Part shown: positions 36,654 through 46,617 of the stretch, in pieces
How the letters are laid out: every line of letters begins with the position of its first letter
Position numbering within the stretch: the first letter of the stretch is position 1
Source: Plesiomonas shigelloides
Lineage (GTDB): Bacteria; Pseudomonadota; Gammaproteobacteria; Enterobacterales; CAMTGL01
DNA length: 64,000 bases
Reading direction: 5' to 3'
NCBI RefSeq assembly: GCF_900087055.1
Contig: NZ_LT575468.1
Coordinates: forward strand, 1,302,001-1,366,000
Position numbers and translations under genes: made by a program
Notes under the pieces: model-generated
Told to the model about the DNA's origin: nothing
The model's input: the letters and a program-made list of their open reading frames with translations, nothing else
Databases searched by the model: none

Positions 36654-38939
36654 TTATTGCGCCTGACTGAGTTCTAATACCACAGGAATACTCTTGTAGG
36701 CCGGAATACCGCTGGCTTTATCATAGCTTTCTAGCGTCAACATATGGTTCGACTCAGGGAAGTAGGTCGCCAGTGAATTATCTGCCATTGGGTAGATCAC
36801 CACTTTCAGCCCATCCATCCGGCGCTCGGTTTGGCTGCCATCAGGGGCGAGCGCGATCAGATTTACCCGATCACCGCCTTTCACGCCGCTGCGATCTGCC
36901 TGATTTTGGCTGATAAACACCACATCACGTTGTCCAAAAACGCCACGATAGCGATCATCCATCCCATATAGGGTGGTGTTGTATTGATCGTGGCTGCGCA
37001 CGGTAGCCAGAACCAGTTCGCTGTTAAAGGCGGATTCGGGATCTTCAATTAGGCCATCACAAGGCACAAAGTTGGCTTTGCCCGATGCGGTAAGCCAGCG
37101 CCGCGCGGCGGCGGCATTTGGCAGGTGGAAACCGCCCGGATGGCGGATGCGTCGGTTGAAATCCTGAAAATCGGGCAGCACGATCTCCATGGCATCACGG
37201 ATATGATCGTAGTCACTGATTAACGTATCCCAATTCACCACGCTGTGCGGCAGCGCCGCTTTGGCTAAACCGGCGACAATGGCACACTCGGATTTTAAAT
37301 CGGCGGAGGCGGGTTTTAACATGCCGCGTGAGGCATGCACCATCGACATCGAATCCTCAACGGTAACCGACTGCGCGCCGCTGGTTTGCATATCAATTTC
37401 GGTGCGGCCGAGTGTCGGCAGAATATAACTGGCTTTGGCGGTGAGCAGGTGCGAGCGGTTGAGTTTGGTTGCAATGTGCACGGCGAAATCCAATTGCTGC
37501 ATCGGATGCTCGGTTTGTGCGCGCCCCGGCATAGCGATGGCAAAGTTGCCACCCATGCAAATGATCCCTTTGGCTTCACCGCGGCAAATAGCTTGCATAC
37601 TGGCAACCGCCGCATGACCAAATTGGCTTGGCGGGGTAAAACCAAAACGCGCCTGTAAACGGCTGAGAAATGCCGCTGAGGGCTTTTCGGTGATCCCGAC
37701 AGTACGGTCACCCTGTACATTGGAGTGGCCACGTAATGGGCAAATCCCAGCGCCTGGCTTGCCGATATTGCCTTTTAGCAGTAGCAAGTTCACCAGTTGC
37801 TGCACGTTTTGGGTACCGTGCTGATGCTGGGTGATCCCCATGCCATAGCAAATGATGGTGCGCTCTGCTTGGGCGTAGCAATCGGCAATATCGCTAATTT
37901 TGGCCAAATCTAGGCCTGAGATCCGCTCGATATCCTTCCAATCGGTAGCCAGTACGTCTTGGCGTAGGGCGTCGTAGTTTTGTGTGTGGGCGTGAATAAA
38001 ATTGGTATCCAGAATACCGGCTTGGCCGTCAGCAATGGCTGTTTCGTGGCGTTCAATCAGCAAACGCATCACACCTTTTAGCAGGGCGATGTCACCGCCA
38101 ATGCGCACGTTGTAATAAGAGCTGGCCAGCTGGGTTTCTTTGCCGGTCAGCATTTCAACCGGCTCTTGTGGTGCGGTAAAGCGCTCTAACCCGCGTTCAT
38201 GTAGTGGGTTGATAGCGATGATTTTGGCGCCGCGCAGGGAAGCTGCTCGCAGCGAGGTCAGCATCCGGGGGTGGTTTGTGCCAGGGTTGTGGCCGACGCA
38301 AATAATGAGGTCACAGACATCAAAGTCATCCAATAATACGGTGCCTTTCCCAACGCCAATGCTGGCGGCTAAGCCGACGCTGGTTGGCTCATGGCACATG
38401 TTGGAGCAGTCAGGGAAGTTGTTTGTGCCGTATTCCCGTACAAACAGTTGATACAAAAAGGCAGCTTCGTTGGAGGTGCGACCTGAGGTGTAAAACTCAA
38501 CCACGTTAGGATCGGTATAGCGTTGCATCAGGGCGCCGATTTCGGCAAAGGCCAGTGGCCAGTCAATGGCTTCATAGCAGTCATTGGCGGGATTGTATTT
38601 CAGCGGGTGGGTCAACCGGCCACTGTTCTCCAGATCAAAGTCAGACCAACTCAGGAGATCTGTGACCGGATGAGCCGCGAAAAAGTCTGGCGTGACTCGT
38701 TTGCTGGTGGATTCCCACGCCATGGCTTTGGCGCCGTTTTCACAGACATCGAATGAGGCGCTGTGCTTCGGATCGGGCCATGCGCAACCAGGGCAATCAA
38801 ATCCCTCTGGTTTGTTCATATCAAACAGCGCGATGATATCGTGGTGTATGTTCATTTGGCTGCGCAGTGTTTCGGCCACCGCTTTGACCGCCCCCCAACC
38901 ACCGGCAGGCCCTTCGTAGGCTTCGATTTTTTCCTTCAT
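36654..38939 (-). CDS. ydeP: YdeP-type molybdopterin oxidoreductase (FdhF family)
   Basis: 761-aa molybdopterin-binding oxidoreductase. The N-terminal [12 protein letters not shown] cysteine motif, [32 protein letters not shown] and the C-terminal cofactor domain ([33 protein letters not shown]) match E. coli YdeP through the whole length. YdeP is tied to acid resistance in E. coli; its substrate is unproven. No twin-arginine leader is present, so it is cytoplasmic. ATG 38939 ([11 protein letters not shown]) has AAGGTGG 7 bases upstream and matches the E. coli start; two earlier ATGs are less likely. Confidence 0.93.
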   Translation of the reverse strand: MKEKIEAYEGPAGGWGAVKAVAETLRSQMNIHHDIIALFDMNKPEGFDCPGCAWPDPKHSASFDVCENGAKAMAWESTSKRVTPDFFAAHPVTDLLSWSDFDLENSGRLTHPLKYNPANDCYEAIDWPLAFAEIGALMQRYTDPNVVEFYTSGRTSNEAAFLYQLFVREYGTNNFPDCSNMCHEPTSVGLAASIGVGKGTVLLDDFDVCDLIICVGHNPGTNHPRMLTSLRAASLRGAKIIAINPLHERGLERFTAPQEPVEMLTGKETQLASSYYNVRIGGDIALLKGVMRLLIERHETAIADGQAGILDTNFIHAHTQNYDALRQDVLATDWKDIERISGLDLAKISDIADCYAQAERTIICYGMGITQHQHGTQNVQQLVNLLLLKGNIGKPGAGICPLRGHSNVQGDRTVGITEKPSAAFLSRLQARFGFTPPSQFGHAAVASMQAICRGEAKGIICMGGNFAIAMPGRAQTEHPMQQLDFAVHIATKLNRSHLLTAKASYILPTLGRTEIDMQTSGAQSVTVEDSMSMVHASRGMLKPASADLKSECAIVAGLAKAALPHSVVNWDTLISDYDHIRDAMEIVLPDFQDFNRRIRHPGGFHLPNAAAARRWLTASGKANFVPCDGLIEDPESAFNSELVLATVRSHDQYNTTLYGMDDRYRGVFGQRDVVFISQNQADRSGVKGGDRVNLIALAPDGSQTERRMDGLKVVIYPMADNSLATYFPESNHMLTLESYDKASGIPAYKSIPVVLELSQAQ

Positions 38940-39753
38940 GCTCATCCCACCTTTTCCTTTTAACACTTTACTGACGGTTATAGTCACCGCCCCGTTGCTA
39001 GGCTATGCCTTAATTGTTTACGAACATGTATGCATTGGCTGAGTGTAACTATCGGGGAAACACCAATAGCAGATGAAAGTAATGTCATATTGATATTACG
39101 CGACAACAAGACAGCGTGCGCGTAGTGCGTATTAGCATGTGTGATTGAAGGCGATTTATTGAGGGCGTTTTCGCGATGACTTGCCCAAAAGCCAAAAGCC
39201 AAAAGAAAACCCCACCGTGCTGTGGTGGGGTTGGGCGAGTTAGAGGATTGAATACTCAAATTTGTCTCAGATACTGGAAAAATCAGTCTCACCGTACAAA
39301 TACGTTGTTAACGTAGATAAGCCAAAACAAACAATCAACTGTTTGTTATTTGCACAGCGCATCATTGTTAATGCGTAATGATATATAGGGATGATAAGTA
39401 TTTCCTAATAAACCCGTTCTCAGTTTGAACTCAGTAAGCAGTAATTACAGCGTGATGGGTTTCATCAGCCCTTCATATGACTACTAACGCTAAATGTAGC
39501 TTAATCATTCTTGTTTAGTGGTTATTTAGTGGTGATATTTAAACTCCCTATTTGAGGACCATATTATTTAAGTGCTATGTTATTTAAGCACTATGTTATT
39601 TTAGTGGCATGTTGCGCGGGTCACTTTGCTATGGTGAACATGTTCTCTGATGAGAATTTGTACGGAGTATTAGACATCTGCATGATCTGAGTTATTGCTC
39701 AGCATATAACGCAACGTTGTTTTCGCTTAGAGATTTTAAACAGGATGTTACCT
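38940..39753. other. 814-bp intergenic region with an orphan terminator
   Basis: No coding frame accepted. It contains three GCCAAAA-type heptamers (39184-39204), a strong minus-strand terminator (39205-39232), inverted repeats TACGTT/AACGTA (39301-39315) and ACAAACA/TGTTTGT (39327-39346), and two CTATGTTATTT direct repeats (about 39573-39603) before the DUF2809 gene. An unannotated minus-strand small RNA is possible. Confidence 0.5.
39205..39232 (-). terminator. Orphan intrinsic terminator on the minus strand
   Basis: AACCCCACC and GGTGGGGTT form a 9-bp stem with a 7-base loop. Read on the minus strand it runs into TTTTCTTTT. No minus-strand gene lies immediately upstream. Confidence 0.65.
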
Positions 39754-40191
39754 ATGTTAGTGAATAAGGAATCCCCGCGTGTATTGGGCGTAAATTGGCT
39801 GTTTCTTTTACTGACCGCGGCGCTGTTTATTATCGAAGTGCTGATTACTCGTTACAGCCACAGTGGCTTTATCCGCGGCTTTGCGGGGGATGTGCTGGTT
39901 GTTTTGCTCCTATTTTGCGCTGTACGTTCGGTGCTACGAATGCCCGTAATACCATTAGCTGTTTTAGTATTACTGTTTGCGTATCTCATCGAATTAGGAC
40001 AGAGGTTTGGCTTGGTTGATCTGCTCGGGCTGGGGCAATATCGTCTGGCAAGAATTGTTATTGGCAGTCATTTTGACTGGTGGGATTTAGTGGCATACAG
40101 CACCGGTTTCGTGATTATCTGTCTGGTTTATCATTATCGCCAACGCAGCATGAAGCATGCAGGTGTTGAAACAGGGAATTATTACCAATAA
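39754..40191 (+). CDS. DUF2809 small inner-membrane protein
   Basis: 145-aa membrane protein with about four helices. The layout FIRGFAGDVLVVLLLFC, VLVLLFAYLIELGQRFGL and DWWDLVAYSTGFVIICLVYHY matches the DUF2809 family, which resembles VanZ-like proteins; function unknown. ATG 39754 is preferred because AGG then lies 8 bases upstream; an ATG three codons earlier abuts that AGG. Codon use is ordinary. Confidence 0.75.
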   Translation: MLVNKESPRVLGVNWLFLLLTAALFIIEVLITRYSHSGFIRGFAGDVLVVLLLFCAVRSVLRMPVIPLAVLVLLFAYLIELGQRFGLVDLLGLGQYRLARIVIGSHFDWWDLVAYSTGFVIICLVYHYRQRSMKHAGVETGNYYQ

Positions 40192-40295
40192 TGATGCAGC
40201 ATAATCATAATATTTTTACTGTGACAGGTGATGCATAATAGTGATACACACTGTTTTATACAGTCCTGATTACGGCGTGTCGCACGGTTTTACAG

Positions 40296-40309
40296 TGTGA
40301 TTTATCACA
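40296..40309. promoter_or_regulatory. CRP/FNR-like dyad upstream of uvrY
   Basis: TGTGATTTATCACA has 6-bp inverted arms, but the TGTGA/TCACA halves are only 4 bases apart instead of the 6 of a CRP site. A dyad-binding regulator is plausible; identity is uncertain. Confidence 0.3.
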
Positions 40310-40442
40310 AAAAATTCAAAACAATAATGATTGTCACGTATTTATTCCGCTAGCTATTCTCTATTCATCTCAAACCAAGTAATATGCCAATTTATTCTGC
40401 ATAAAACGTCGCAGAGTCACCTCACCTTTTGGAGATGGTCGC

Positions 40443-41087
40443 TTGATTAGTGTTTTTCTGGTTGATGATCACGAACTGGTGCGCGCAGGGATCCGTCGCA
40501 TTTTGGATGATGTAAAAGGCATCAAAGTTGTCGGAGAGGCTCATTGTGGCGAAGATGCCGTAAAATGGTGCCGTACCAATAACGCGGATGTGGTGCTGAT
40601 GGACATGAACATGCCGGGGATTGGCGGTCTGGAAGCAACCCGCAAAATGTTGCGTTACAATCCGGACATTAAAATCATTGTCCTGACCGTGCATACTGAG
40701 AACCCGCTACCTGCCAAGGTAATGCAGGCGGGCGCGGCTGGTTATCTCAGTAAAGGTACTGCACCTCAAGAGATGGTTAATGCAATACGTACTGTCTGTG
40801 CCGGACAGCGCTATATTGCATTAGACATTGCCCAGCAGATGGCCCTGAGTCAGGTGATGCCGGATTCTGATAATCCGTTCGCATCGCTATCAGAGCGTGA
40901 ACTGCAGATCATGATGATGATCACCAAAGGGCAGAAAGTTAACGAAATTTCAGAACAGCTTAGCCTGAGTCCGAAAACGGTTAACAGCTACCGCTACCGG
41001 ATGTTCAGCAAGCTGAATATCAATGGTGACGTGGAGTTAACGCACCTAGCTATTCGACATGGCATGTTGAAATCAGAAAAGTTGTAG
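40443..41087 (+). CDS. uvrY: Response regulator UvrY (GacA)
   Basis: BarA-UvrY two-component response regulator that activates Csr small RNAs. 214 aa. Receiver domain with the acidic pair in LVDDHE, phospho-acceptor Asp in [10 protein letters not shown] and Lys in [10 protein letters not shown]-terminal LuxR HTH ([38 protein letters not shown]). The start is TTG at 40443 with GGAG 9 bases upstream. The next gene, uvrC, starts 4 bases after its stop. Confidence 0.97.
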   Translation: MISVFLVDDHELVRAGIRRILDDVKGIKVVGEAHCGEDAVKWCRTNNADVVLMDMNMPGIGGLEATRKMLRYNPDIKIIVLTVHTENPLPAKVMQAGAAGYLSKGTAPQEMVNAIRTVCAGQRYIALDIAQQMALSQVMPDSDNPFASLSERELQIMMMITKGQKVNEISEQLSLSPKTVNSYRYRMFSKLNINGDVELTHLAIRHGMLKSEKL

Positions 41088-41091
41088 TGGT

Positions 41092-42933
41092 GTGTCTAGT
41101 CGTTGTGTGTTTGATGCCAAGAGTTTTCTGAAAACCGTCAGTACGCAGCCCGGCGTATACCGGATGTATGATGCATCCGGTACTGTCATTTATGTCGGTA
41201 AAGCCAAAGATCTGAAAAAACGGCTGTCCAGCTACTTTCGTGCCAATCTTCCCAGCAAGAAAACCGAAGCGCTGGTCAGTGCGATTGCCTCTATTGATGT
41301 GACGGTTACCCACACAGAAACCGAAGCGTTACTGCTAGAGCACAACTACATCCAACGTTACCAGCCGCGCTACAACGTGCTGCTGCGTGATGACAAATCC
41401 TACCCGTACATTTTGCTGAGCGCGCATATCCATCCCCGCGTGAGCATGTACCGTGGAGCTAAGCACGCCAAAGGCGAGTATTTTGGCCCATTCCCGAGCT
41501 CATCCTCAGTACGCGAAACTTTGGCGCTGATGCAGCGCATTTTCCCGTTACGTCAGTGCGAAGACAGCTTTTACAACAATCGCTCTAGACCTTGTCTGCA
41601 GTACCAGATTGGCCGCTGTTTAGGCCCGTGTGTGAAGGGCTTGGTGAGTGATGCGGAATATCAGCAATGTGTGGATGATGTTCGTCTGTTTTTGCAGGGC
41701 AAAGATCAGCAAGTGATTGAAGGACTGGTGAATCGAATGGAAGCGGCCAGTCGTGCCTTGGAGTTTGAAACTGCCGCTCGTTTGCGCGATCAAATCCAAG
41801 CGGTACGTAAAGTCACCGAAAAGCAGTTTATCTCCGGTGACAGTGAAGATCTGGATGTGGTCAGTGTTGCCTATGATGCGGGGATGGCCTGCGTGTACAC
41901 GCTGTTTTTACGACAGGGAAAAGTGCAGGGCAGCCGCAGTTACTTCCCGAAAGTGCCGGCCGATACCGAATTGGCTGAGGTGGTAGAAACCTTCTTAGGC
42001 CAGTTTTATCTGCAGGCCCACGAGTCGCGTACCTTACCGAATGAAATTCTGCTGGATTACCGTTTGGCAGATAAAACGGTGCTCAGTGATTCCATCAGTG
42101 AACTGGCTGGACGGCGCATTCAAATTCAAGATCGGCCGCGCGGCGAACGCGCCCGTTACCTAAAATTGGCGCGCACGAACGCACATACGGCGCTGATGAC
42201 CAAATTATCTCAGCAAAGCACCATCCATCATCGTTTGCGTTTACTGGCCGAACAGCTGGGGTTGCCGCCGATTCGGCGCATGGAGTGCTTTGACATTAGC
42301 CACACGATGGGAGAGCAGACCGTAGCTTCCTGCGTAGTGTTTGATAGTAATGGCCCGCTGAAAGCCGATTATCGACGTTACAACATTACCGGCATCACGC
42401 CCGGCGATGATTATGCTGCGATGGAGCAAGTGCTGCGTCGCCGCTACAGCAAAGCGCTGATGCCAGATAAAGTGCCGGACATCATCTTTATTGATGGTGG
42501 TAAAGGCCAACTGGGAAAGGCGGTACAGATTTTTGCCGAGCTGAACGTGGAGTGGGATAAACACCATCCGCGTCTCATTGGGGTGGCGAAAGGCGCAGAT
42601 CGCAAAGCCGGGCTGGAGACGTTAATTCTAGCCGATGAAGGGAATCGCGAGCTGTCATTGCCGCCTGATTCTCCCGCATTGCATGTTATTCAGCATATTC
42701 GTGATGAATCCCATAACCATGCTATTACTGGCCATCGCAAAAAACGTGCGAAAGTGCGCACCAGCAGCTCGCTCGAGGACATTGAAGGCATTGGGCCGAA
42801 ACGGCGCCAAGCACTGCTCAAATACATGGGCGGTTTGCAGGCACTGAAGAATGCGAGCATGGAAGAAATTGCCCAGGTTCCGGGAATTTCAGCAAATTTA
42901 GCAGAAAAGATCTTTCTTGCGTTGAAACACTGA
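41092..42933 (+). CDS. uvrC: Excinuclease ABC subunit C
   Basis: Dual-incision nuclease of nucleotide excision repair, 613 aa. GIY-YIG domain for the 3' cut ([25 protein letters not shown]), a cysteine-rich [13 protein letters not shown] segment, UVR motif ([20 protein letters not shown]), the RNase-H-like 5'-cut domain (MECFDISH...[10 protein letters not shown]) and a terminal tandem HhH ([21 protein letters not shown]...[12 protein letters not shown]). It starts with GTG at 41092, nearly abutting uvrY. Confidence 0.98.
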   Translation: MSSRCVFDAKSFLKTVSTQPGVYRMYDASGTVIYVGKAKDLKKRLSSYFRANLPSKKTEALVSAIASIDVTVTHTETEALLLEHNYIQRYQPRYNVLLRDDKSYPYILLSAHIHPRVSMYRGAKHAKGEYFGPFPSSSSVRETLALMQRIFPLRQCEDSFYNNRSRPCLQYQIGRCLGPCVKGLVSDAEYQQCVDDVRLFLQGKDQQVIEGLVNRMEAASRALEFETAARLRDQIQAVRKVTEKQFISGDSEDLDVVSVAYDAGMACVYTLFLRQGKVQGSRSYFPKVPADTELAEVVETFLGQFYLQAHESRTLPNEILLDYRLADKTVLSDSISELAGRRIQIQDRPRGERARYLKLARTNAHTALMTKLSQQSTIHHRLRLLAEQLGLPPIRRMECFDISHTMGEQTVASCVVFDSNGPLKADYRRYNITGITPGDDYAAMEQVLRRRYSKALMPDKVPDIIFIDGGKGQLGKAVQIFAELNVEWDKHHPRLIGVAKGADRKAGLETLILADEGNRELSLPPDSPALHVIQHIRDESHNHAITGHRKKRAKVRTSSSLEDIEGIGPKRRQALLKYMGGLQALKNASMEEIAQVPGISANLAEKIFLALKH

Positions 42934-42991
42934 GCGGCTTGTAGCACCATATCAGTCAGCCGCTTACCACATGACAAAAGCCCATAAAATT

Positions 42992-43537
42992 ATGCAATTT
43001 AATATTCCGACTTGGCTGACACTGTTTCGCGTAGTTCTAATCCCTTTCTTTGTTGTTGCTTTCTACTTGCCTTTTCAGTGGGCGCCGGCGGTGTGTGCAC
43101 TGATCTTCGTGATCGCCGCAGTGACAGACTGGTTTGATGGCTTCTTGGCCCGCCAGCTCAAGCAAACTACCCGTTTCGGTGCTTTCCTTGATCCGGTGGC
43201 TGATAAAGTGATGGTTGCTGTGGCGTTGGCGTTGGTGGTTGAGCATTACCACACAGTTTGGGTGACGTTACCGGCGGCAACTATGATTGCTCGTGAGATC
43301 ATCATCAGTGCTTTACGTGAGTGGATGGCCGAACTGGGTAAGCGTAACAGTGTGGCGGTGTCGTGGTGGGGGAAGTTCAAAACCGCGGCTCAGATGTTTG
43401 CGCTGGTGGCTTTGCTGTGGCGTCCAACCGAAGTGGCGGTGATTGTCGGTATGATTGCGCTGTATGTGGCCGCGGTACTGACCTTCTGGTCTATGTTCCA
43501 GTATCTGAAGGCAGCGTGGTCTGATTTGATGGCCTAA
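42992..43537 (+). CDS. pgsA: Phosphatidylglycerophosphate synthase
   Basis: CDP-alcohol phosphatidyltransferase that makes phosphatidylglycerophosphate, the committed step to phosphatidylglycerol and cardiolipin. 181 aa. The complete signature D-x2-DG-x2-AR-x8-G-x3-D-x3-D is seen in [20 protein letters not shown] followed by LDPVADK. About five membrane helices. ATG 42992 ([14 protein letters not shown]) matches E. coli; an ATG seven codons upstream is also possible since neither has a strong ribosome site. Confidence 0.95.
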   Translation: MQFNIPTWLTLFRVVLIPFFVVAFYLPFQWAPAVCALIFVIAAVTDWFDGFLARQLKQTTRFGAFLDPVADKVMVAVALALVVEHYHTVWVTLPAATMIAREIIISALREWMAELGKRNSVAVSWWGKFKTAAQMFALVALLWRPTEVAVIVGMIALYVAAVLTFWSMFQYLKAAWSDLMA

Positions 43538-43599
43538 GCCGACTGGTAACGAGAGACGACCAGATAAGTTCGAGCGAGATTGTGTATTTGATCTTGTGT

Positions 43600-43632
43600 A
43601 AAAGGCGCTGTACTCAGCGCCTTTTCTGTTTT
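43600..43632 (+). terminator. Terminator of pgsA
   Basis: AAAAGGCGCTG and CAGCGCCTTTT form an 11-bp stem with a TACT loop; a T-rich tail follows. Confidence 0.9.
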
Positions 43633-43945
43633 TATGAGCGCATGTTTCTAGACACCCATGTTTTCATGGCGAGTGGTTTACGGAGCCCATCGTTTTTTCT
43701 GTCGAGCAGCGCTTTGAGCCGGTATTGGCCCGGTATTGGCGTAGACCTTTGGTTATCCAGAAAATATGACCAATGGCGCTTTACAGAGCAATCGGATCAA
43801 AAAATCACCGAACGAGTTGAATTAAAAGAAAATCTGTTGACTCACCTGCCTGAATCAGTAGAATGCAACGCATCGGATGACGACGAAGACGAATTAACGA
43901 GAAACCTTTTAGGTTGTGAGTTAACGCTTCATCAGAAATCAGATT
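43633..43945. other. Region upstream of the tRNA operon
   Basis: 313 bp with no accepted gene. It contains a perfect 11-bp tandem duplication CCGGTATTGGC (43719-43740) and the tRNA promoter (43837-43864). Confidence 0.6.
43837..43864 (+). promoter_or_regulatory. Promoter of the tRNA-Gly-Cys-Leu operon
   Basis: TTGACT and TAGAAT are separated by 16 bases, about 80 bases before tRNA-Gly. A GC-containing discriminator (GCAACGC) follows, as usual for stable-RNA promoters. Confidence 0.75.
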
Positions 43946-44021
<76 letters not shown>

Positions 44022-44062
44022 GAACAACATTATCAGGCATGAATGCGTGGTAATAACAAATT

Positions 44063-44136
44063 GGCGCGTTAACAAAGCGGTTATGTAGCGGATTGCAAAT
44101 CCGCCTAGTCCGGTTCGACTCCGGAACGCGCCTCCA
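44063..44136 (+). tRNA. cysT: tRNA-Cys (anticodon GCA)
   Basis: 74 nt with acceptor GGCGCGT/ACGCGCC, anticodon loop TTGCAAA (GCA), T-loop TTCGACTC and encoded CCA. Cotranscribed with tRNA-Gly and tRNA-Leu. Confidence 0.97.
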
Positions 44137-44161
44137 AAACCCTAACGGGTGCCTTTGCAAG

Positions 44162-44247
44162 GCCCGGATGGTGGAATCGGTAGACACAAGGGATTTAAAA
44201 TCCCTCGGCTTCTGGCTGTGCGGGTTCAAGTCCCGCTCCGGGTACCA
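44162..44247 (+). tRNA. leuZ: tRNA-Leu (anticodon UAA)
   Basis: 86 nt class II tRNA. Acceptor GCCCGGA/TCCGGGT, anticodon loop TTTAAAA (UAA), long variable arm (CGGCTTCTGGCTG), T-loop TTCAAGTC and encoded CCA; nearly identical to E. coli leuZ. Confidence 0.97.
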
Positions 44248-44285
44248 TGCAAAGCAGTTCAGCTCCGAACGCTGAACAACAAATC

Positions 44286-44308
44286 AACCACCGAGAGGTG
44301 GTTTTTTT
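44286..44308 (+). terminator. Terminator of the tRNA operon
   Basis: AACCACC and GGTGGTT pair around GAGA, followed by T's. Confidence 0.9.
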
Positions 44309-44761
44309 GTATCTAAAAATCAGTAAGTTACGCGCGTCACGCCAAAGCATCCCATCTAACGCCGCAAAATTAACCATATTTCAATCAATCATAGTGCCGC
44401 GCTAAATTAACCACTCCGATTATTTTCCGAAAATTTTTCCTAAAATGATTTTTGCTTTATTCACTTTTCTGAATATCTTTCCCGTCACCAACTACTGAAT
44501 GCATATGCTGAGCGTATTTTGCGTAATCCTTTTGTGTTGTAGTTGTAAGGGGCAAGAAAGTCTCTGCGAATACAAGAGGCACGCAGCCCAGTGATGAGTG
44601 GATGAGCATTAAAGCTAAAATCGCGATCCGGTCGGTAAAGTTTTCTTACTTACGTAGTGTATGTGCTGTCAGCCCAGTGGGAATAATGAGCGTAGGATGA
44701 AAGAGGATAGGCAGGAAATAACCTTTAGTCGCTGAGCTTGGGTATCCGATGAGCAAGAGAT
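44309..44761. other. Intergenic region without a recognised feature
   Basis: 453 bp between the tRNA terminator and the 66-aa gene's terminator. AT-rich on the left; no coding frame, strong hairpin or clear promoter was seen. Confidence 0.5.
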
Positions 44762-44788
44762 AAATCCACCTGCATTGTTGCAGGTGGA
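44762..44788 (-). terminator. Hairpin terminator of the 66-aa gene
   Basis: TCCACCTGCA and TGCAGGTGGA pair around TTGT, 15 bases after the stop; the minus-strand tail (TTTATC) is only weakly U-rich. Confidence 0.6.
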
Positions 44789-44802
44789 CACTCGCATCAT
44801 CT

Positions 44803-45003
44803 TCAAGCCTGATCGTTATCGCTTTGCTTGCTGTGAAATGCAAAACGCTGTTCAAAATAGGCTTTCACATGGCTTTCCAGACGATGAATCTTAGCATCGA
44901 CAACCTGTACCAGATATTCATCACTGTTTAAGGCTTGTACGCGCTCTAATGCGAGTTCATCGGCTATTGCTTGTTCTTGTGGTGTTAAGGTTTTCGTTGT
45001 CAT
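44803..45003 (-). CDS. Small charged protein of unknown function
   Basis: 66 aa, helical and charged: LTPQEQAIADELALERVQAL then YLVQVVDAKIHRLESHVKAYF, with a polar tail ending DNDQA. A good AGGGG lies about 9 bases before the ATG and a hairpin follows the stop, so it looks like a genuine single gene. No signal peptide or membrane segment. I do not recognise a family. Confidence 0.7.
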   Translation of the reverse strand: MTTKTLTPQEQAIADELALERVQALNSDEYLVQVVDAKIHRLESHVKAYFEQRFAFHSKQSDNDQA

Positions 45004-45233
45004 ACTACTTTTCCCCTAAAGGTTGATGGCAGGAGCATGGCAAAAGTACACCCAAATATCAATCGTCAACCCAATCAAAGAAGGTGTGCCGATTGAGAGC
45101 GATAACAGTGCAAGGCTAGACCGGCGTTTTATGTTGGCCAAGACCAAGTAAGACCCACCAAAGCAGCGTTGCGTGCATGGTATTAGTAGGGGCTTTGCAC
45201 TATAATTTCCCCGCTTTTATCTGGGATAACAGA

Positions 45234-45968
45234 ATGATTTCGAAAAACCAACTCAAATTGCTTCGTGCTTTAGGGCAGAAGAAACAGCGCAAGGTACACG
45301 GCTTATTCCTGGTTCAAGGTGAGAAAAACGTCTTGGAGTTGGTTAATAGCTCGCTCACCGTCAAGCAGATCTTTGCTACCCCTGAGTTTTTAGAGCAGCA
45401 TGCGGCGACCTTAGTGCAGTATGAATGCATTCCCACGTCGCAAGATGACCTTACCAAAGCCAGCACGCTGGTAAGTAACAATGCCGCTATCGCGGTGGTT
45501 GAGATCCCGCAAACCAACGTCCCGCAAGCGCAAGGCCTGATGGTTGCCTTAGATGGTGTCTCCGATCCCGGTAACTTGGGAACTATTATCCGTGTTGCTG
45601 ACTGGTATGGCATCCAACATATTGTGGCTAGCCATGACTGTGCTGATCCGTATAACCCGAAAACCATCAGCGCGACAATGGGGAGCTTTGGTCGCGTTCA
45701 AGTGACTCTGGTGGATTTACCTGACTATCTAGCCAAGGCGAACTTGCCGGTGTATGGGGCGTTCTTAGAAGGCGAGAGCGTACATAAAACCGCATTTAAA
45801 GCCGAAGGGATTTTGTTGATGGGCAGTGAGTCACACGGCATTCGTGAACAAGCGGCGCAGTATGTGACGGATAAAGTGACCATTCCCGCCTTTGGCGGCG
45901 CAGAATCACTGAATGTCGCGATGGCCACCGGAATTATTTTGGACAATATTCGCCGCCTGCACGGCTAA
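45234..45968 (+). CDS. SpoU/TrmH-family RNA 2'-O-methyltransferase
   Basis: 244-aa SPOUT methyltransferase. An N-terminal substrate-binding domain (ISKNQLKLLRALGQKKQRKVHGLFLVQGEKNVLE) precedes the knotted catalytic domain with motif 1 ALDGVSDPGNLGTIIRVADW, motif 2 LLMGSESHGI and motif 3 IPAFGGAESLNVAMATGI. It should methylate a ribose 2'-OH in rRNA or tRNA using SAM; the exact nucleotide is unknown. ATG 45234 fits the family start. TATAAT at 45201-45206 is a likely -10, close to the start. Confidence 0.88.
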   Translation: MISKNQLKLLRALGQKKQRKVHGLFLVQGEKNVLELVNSSLTVKQIFATPEFLEQHAATLVQYECIPTSQDDLTKASTLVSNNAAIAVVEIPQTNVPQAQGLMVALDGVSDPGNLGTIIRVADWYGIQHIVASHDCADPYNPKTISATMGSFGRVQVTLVDLPDYLAKANLPVYGAFLEGESVHKTAFKAEGILLMGSESHGIREQAAQYVTDKVTIPAFGGAESLNVAMATGIILDNIRRLHG

Positions 45969-45991
45969 TAGAGATTGCGTGTCGTCATAAC

Positions 45992-46021
45992 AAAAAAGCG
46001 TCGGATAATCCGACGTTTTTT
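45992..46021. terminator. Bidirectional terminator, SpoU gene / fdxA
   Basis: CGTCGGA and TCCGACG form a 7-bp stem with a TAA loop, flanked by six A and six T. Confidence 0.88.
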
Positions 46022-46024
46022 GTT

Positions 46025-46348
46025 TTATCTTTCTAACATATCCAGCTTGTTGGGTACGCCATCCCACTTAGCGGCGTCGTCCATTGGCGCTTTGACTTCC
46101 GTCAGATTAGGCCAATGTTCAGCCAACTCGGCATTCAGCTCAATAAAGATCCGTTGGTCGCCTACCAGTTCGTCTTCCTGATAAATCGCTTGTGCCGTAC
46201 ATTCTGATACGCATAACCCGCAGTCGATGCACTCGATAGGGTTAATCACCATAAAATTTGGCCCTTCATGAAACGCATCGGCAGGGCATACCGCTACACA
46301 GTCGGTGTATTTACATTGGATACAGTTATCGGTGACGACAAAAGCCAT
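46025..46348 (-). CDS. fdxA: Seven-iron ferredoxin FdxA
   Basis: 107-aa ferredoxin with two cluster motifs: Cys9, Cys12, Cys17 and Cys21 ([14 protein letters not shown]) and Cys40, Cys43, Cys46 and Cys50 ([11 protein letters not shown]), the Azotobacter FdI/FdxA layout that holds 3Fe-4S and 4Fe-4S clusters. ATG 46348 begins MAFVVTDNC, the family start; longer upstream reading adds non-homologous sequence. Electron partner unknown. Divergent from the FAD oxidoreductase gene, a possible but unproven redox link. Confidence 0.92.
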   Translation of the reverse strand: MAFVVTDNCIQCKYTDCVAVCPADAFHEGPNFMVINPIECIDCGLCVSECTAQAIYQEDELVGDQRIFIELNAELAEHWPNLTEVKAPMDDAAKWDGVPNKLDMLER

Positions 46349-46617
46349 GACAGTTCGCTCTAATCTAGTTTGCGGTTTCACACACGCTCTGGCGTTGAGT
46401 GGCGTGTGCGAAAAATCAAGAATGGGGATGATACTGCGCTGTCGCCAAAATTCAACAAAGGCCTTGTTATTGCTTGTGTACGCCGTGTTAGCGCGGATTT
46501 GCGTAGCAATCCCAGTTTTAGTATGACAGTGAATGCGAATTCTCGTAAAATGCGCGCCATTGTGAGCCGCCACACGCCGTGTTCCGGCTAAGACACCTCT
46601 TATCCACGAGACATTCC

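Noticed and set aside
40251-40263. LexA-like CTGT/ACAG dyad before uvrY-uvrC
   Set aside because: The half-sites are 5 bases apart instead of the 8 required for LexA, and uvrC is not SOS-regulated in E. coli.
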